From Chloroflexota bacterium (GTDB lineage Bacteria > Chloroflexota > Dehalococcoidia > Bin125): a stretch of 6,259 bases of DNA. The stretch spans positions 1 to 6,259 of the forward strand of contig JAPUIR010000259.1 of NCBI GenBank assembly GCA_027296805.1. Direction: 5' to 3'. The notes under the pieces are model-generated. The model was not told the origin of the DNA. It did not search any database and saw only the letters and a list, made by a program, of their open reading frames with translations. The position numbers and the translations under genes are program-made. Positions 3,777-6,259 of the stretch are shown here, piece after piece. Within the stretch, counting starts at the first letter, position 1; each line of letters begins with the position of its first letter.

Positions 3777-5264
3777 GTGGGCGACCAGATCCGCGAAGCC
3801 TGCGGAGTTTTTGGCATTTACGCCCCCCGGTTAGACGTTGCCCGTCTGACCTTCTACGGCCTCTATGCGCTGCAGCACCGTGGTCAAGAGAGCGCCGGGA
3901 TCTGCTCCGCCGACGGCTCGCGCCTCAAGCTGCGTACCGGTATGGGGCTCGTCTCTCAGGTCTTCGACGAAGCCGACCTGGAGCCGCTGCAAGGCATTGC
4001 CGCCATCGGTCACACCCGCTACTCAACGATGGGCTCCAGCCGCTTCCGCAACGCCCAGCCCCTTCTCATGCAAGGGCCGGAAGGCAAGCTCGCGCTTGCC
4101 CACAATGGCAACATCGTCAACGCCGCGCAGATCCGCGCCAACCTCGAGTCGGAAGGCGACCACTTCGAAACCTCCACCGACTCCGAGATCATCGGCAGGT
4201 TCCTCCTTTCCTCCCCCGGGACCTGGGGCGAGCGCATGGCGAAGATGATGCAGACCTTCAGCGGCGCGTTCTCTCTGGTCATGCTGACCGAGTCCGCAGT
4301 CATGGCTACGCGCGACCCGCGCGGCGTTCGCCCCCTTTGCATCGGCACGATCGAGGGCGACTACGTTGTCGCGTCCGAGACTTGCGCGCTGGACCACATC
4401 GGCGCCGAGTTCCTGCGCTACGTGGAACCGGGCGAACTGATCACGATCGATGAGCACGGCCTCAAGTCAGAGCAGGTCGCGGTCCCCGAGGAGCCCGCCG
4501 GCTGCATCTTCGAACAGATTTATATCGCCCGGCCCGACAGCGTGCTGGATGGCCAGCTCGCCTATGAAGCCCGCATGGCGATGGGCGCCGCCCTTGCCTG
4601 TGAGGCCCCAGTCGAGGCCGATCTCGTGATCGGAGTGCCGGATTCGGCCACCGCGCACGCCGTGGGCTATGCTCGCGAATCCGGCGTGCCCTACGCGGAA
4701 GGCTTGGTGCGCAACCGCTACGTGGGCCGCACCTTCATTCAGCCGGACCAGCGTCTGCGCGACCTGGGAGTGAGCCTGAAATTCAACCCACTCCCCAGCG
4801 TGATTGGCGGCAAGCGCCTCATCGTCGTCGACGATTCCATCGTGCGCGGCACGACGACACCGCACATCGTGCAGCTCCTCCGCGCGGCGGGCGCCGCGGA
4901 GATCCACGTCCGTATCGCCGCGCCGCCCATCCGCCACGCCTGTTTCTTCGGCGTCGATATGGCGACCCGAGGCGAGCTGATCGCCGCCCGCCACAGCATC
5001 GAGGAGATCCGGGAACACATCGGCGCCGACAGCCTCGCCTATCTCAGCATGGAGGCACTCAAGGAAGTTGTTAGCGGCAAAGACACGCACTGCACCGCTT
5101 GCTTCACCGGCGACTATCCCGTCCCGGTCCAACTCGATATGGACAAGCTCGCCCTGGAACAGGACGAACTCGCCCTCGACGGCGACTCGCCTCGGGGAGT
5201 CGCCAACGTCGCGGTGTTCAGCACGACCCGCCCCGAATCGGTAGAGGAAGAGGCGCGGGGCTAA
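3777..5264 (+). CDS. purF: amidophosphoribosyltransferase (4Fe-4S type)
   Basis: Catalyses the committed step of purine synthesis: PRPP plus glutamine gives 5-phosphoribosylamine, glutamate and PPi. The 495 residues divide into an N-terminal nucleophile glutaminase domain and a PRPP-binding transferase domain. Cys9 in REACGVFG is the glutaminase nucleophile, exposed after removal of an eight-residue propeptide; GHTRYSTMGSS, HNGNIVN and TSTDSE complete that site. VVDDSIVRGTTT (350-361) is the PRPP loop. Cys243, Cys389, Cys439 and Cys442 (HCTAC) match the four iron-sulfur ligands of the Bacillus subtilis enzyme, so the protein should be oxygen-sensitive and propeptide-processed. GTG 3777 is the only standard start between the in-frame TGA at 3741 and Cys9; a G6 run (3767-3772) four bases upstream may act as the ribosome site. 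The C-terminus is about 20 residues longer than in B. subtilis. purM follows 20 bases later. Confidence 0.96.
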   Translation: MGDQIREACGVFGIYAPRLDVARLTFYGLYALQHRGQESAGICSADGSRLKLRTGMGLVSQVFDEADLEPLQGIAAIGHTRYSTMGSSRFRNAQPLLMQGPEGKLALAHNGNIVNAAQIRANLESEGDHFETSTDSEIIGRFLLSSPGTWGERMAKMMQTFSGAFSLVMLTESAVMATRDPRGVRPLCIGTIEGDYVVASETCALDHIGAEFLRYVEPGELITIDEHGLKSEQVAVPEEPAGCIFEQIYIARPDSVLDGQLAYEARMAMGAALACEAPVEADLVIGVPDSATAHAVGYARESGVPYAEGLVRNRYVGRTFIQPDQRLRDLGVSLKFNPLPSVIGGKRLIVVDDSIVRGTTTPHIVQLLRAAGAAEIHVRIAAPPIRHACFFGVDMATRGELIAARHSIEEIREHIGADSLAYLSMEALKEVVSGKDTHCTACFTGDYPVPVQLDMDKLALEQDELALDGDSPRGVANVAVFSTTRPESVEEEARG

Positions 5265-5284
5265 CCCGCGCCGCGAGCGGACAC

Positions 5285-6259
5285 ATGGCCCCAGCCGACC
5301 CCAAACAGCCCGCCCCGCACTACGCCGAGGCCGGCGTCGATATCGGCGCGAACGACCGCCTGATCCCACGCTTCAAGGAGCTCGCTCGCGAGACCGAGCG
5401 CCCGGAGGTGCTCGGCGGCGTGGGACCGTTCAGTGGCCTCTTCGATCTCTCCGGTTATGACAATCCCGTCCTCGTCGCCTCCACCGACGGCGTGGGCACC
5501 AAGGTCCTCCTCGCCCGCATGCTCGGCCGCCTCGATACCGTCGGCCAGGACCTCGTCAACCATTGCGTCAACGACATCCTCACCGCCGGCGCCCGCCCCC
5601 TTTTCTTCCTTGACTACCTCGCCAACAGCGGCCTCAGCGAAGATGAGAAGGTCGCCATCGTGCGCGGCGTCGCGACCGCCTGTCGTGAGACGGGCACGGC
5701 GCTGCTCGGCGGCGAGACCGCCGACATGCCCGACCTCTACCGCCCCGGCGATTTCGATCTCGCGGGCACCATCGTGGGCGTCGTGGACAAGAACGCCCGC
5801 GTCGACCTCGACGCGATCAGCCCCGGCGATGTCCTGCTCGGGCTGCCGAGTAGCGGTCTGCACACCAACGGCTACTCCTTGGTCCGTCACGTCTTCGGAC
5901 TGAGCGGAGAGGACCCCGAGCGGGAGGCGGCCGTTCTGAACGACCCCCGCCCGGAGCTGGGGGAATCGTTGGGCGATGCCTTATTGCAAACACACCGAAG
6001 CTACTGGCCGCTCCTGGAGCCGGCGCTCCCGCGGATCAAGGGGATCGCACACATCACCGGAGGCGGCGTCCCGGGCAACCTCGCGCGCATCCTGCCGCCC
6101 CACTGCGGCGCCGTCGTGCGGCGCGCGGCCTGGCCCGAGCCGCCCGTTTTCGCGTTGATCCAGCGCGCCGGCGAAATCAGCGACGAGGAGATGGTGCACG
6201 TCTTCAATGTCGGCTTGGGCTTGATCATCGCCGTCGATTCCGCGGATGCGGCGCCCCTG
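5285..6259 (+). CDS. purM: phosphoribosylformylglycinamidine cyclo-ligase (AIR synthetase), 3'-truncated
   Basis: Uses ATP to close the imidazole ring of FGAM, giving 5-aminoimidazole ribonucleotide, the fifth step toward IMP. The frame is open from ATG 5285 to the window edge, 325 residues against about 345 for the family, so roughly 20-25 residues are missing. Visible motifs in order: YAEAGVDIGANDRL (13-26), GGVGPFSGLF (44-53), the nucleotide-loop motif STDGVGTK (66-73), VGQDLVNHCVNDIL, PLFFLDYLA, GGETADMPDLY, GLPSSGLHTNGYSLVR, ITGGGVPGN (257-265) and FNVGLGLII near the edge. ATG 5285 lies 20 bases after the purF stop and gives a slightly long, proline-rich head; the ribosome site is weak (GAGCGG), so translation may be coupled to purF. 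A short cluster of A/T-rich codons at 5981-5992 is unlike the rest of the gene. Confidence 0.95.
   Translation, partial: MAPADPKQPAPHYAEAGVDIGANDRLIPRFKELARETERPEVLGGVGPFSGLFDLSGYDNPVLVASTDGVGTKVLLARMLGRLDTVGQDLVNHCVNDILTAGARPLFFLDYLANSGLSEDEKVAIVRGVATACRETGTALLGGETADMPDLYRPGDFDLAGTIVGVVDKNARVDLDAISPGDVLLGLPSSGLHTNGYSLVRHVFGLSGEDPEREAAVLNDPRPELGESLGDALLQTHRSYWPLLEPALPRIKGIAHITGGGVPGNLARILPPHCGAVVRRAAWPEPPVFALIQRAGEISDEEMVHVFNVGLGLIIAVDSADAAPL

Noticed and set aside
3694..3834. Upstream open frame (ATG 3694) overlapping the start of purF
   Set aside because: Its ATG lies only three bases after the -10-like box, too close for a transcript to include it, and it lacks a ribosome site.
4467..5369. 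300-codon open frame on the minus strand opposite purF
   Set aside because: A shadow of purF, with the composition expected from reversed codons and no recognisable motif.
5433..5903. 156-codon plus-strand frame inside purM, and a 209-codon minus frame at 5261-5890
   Set aside because: The Ser/Ala/Pro-rich plus-strand product and the minus-strand product are both frame shadows of the clear PurM reading frame, which is open to the window edge.

Overview
The window reads as an ordinary, gene-dense chromosomal segment from a GC-rich bacterium. It carries housekeeping genes for folate and purine synthesis plus a peroxide-detoxifying enzyme and a JAMM metalloprotease. There is no sign of a mobile element, CRISPR array, rRNA or tRNA. 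The best guess is a member of the Chloroflexota, perhaps Thermomicrobia-like. This rests on the wording of the dihydropteroate synthase and PurM motifs, the 4Fe-4S-type PurF and the fol-then-pur order. It is recall-based and tentative; a deep-branching actinobacterium would also fit.

Layout: (i) 1-630 (+), a 1-Cys peroxiredoxin of the Prx6 type that lacks only its first few residues. A GC-rich hairpin at 659-681 follows. (ii) 728-2629 (+), a probable three-gene operon with gaps of 8 and 13 bases: a JAMM/MPN+ (Mec-like) metalloprotease, folP (dihydropteroate synthase) and folK (HPPK). HPPK activates the pterin that DHPS joins to p-aminobenzoate, so folK and folP encode consecutive steps of folate synthesis. 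(iii) 2626-2856 (-), a small two-helix membrane protein of unknown function. Its stop codon interlocks with the folK stop. (iv) 2949-3626 (+), a divergently read two-helix membrane protein with a soluble C-terminal domain, also unassigned. (v) 3777-6259 (+), purF and purM, separated by 20 bases. They encode the first and fifth steps of IMP synthesis. purM runs off the right edge, about 20-25 codons short of its expected end.

The folate and purine genes are linked metabolically because two purine-pathway steps use formyl-tetrahydrofolate. The sequence itself shows only proximity.

The least ordinary signals are regulatory or structural. A nine-base TAYRCTCGG element recurs in front of three transcription units, placed so that the two membrane-protein mRNAs could be leaderless or nearly so. 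A shared GCGGTAACG lies upstream of two of these elements. There is a set of dyads in the purF leader, and the folP product has a duplicated PAHQG insertion. No gene-free stretch exceeds about 150 bases. I see nothing here that amounts to a new multi-gene system.
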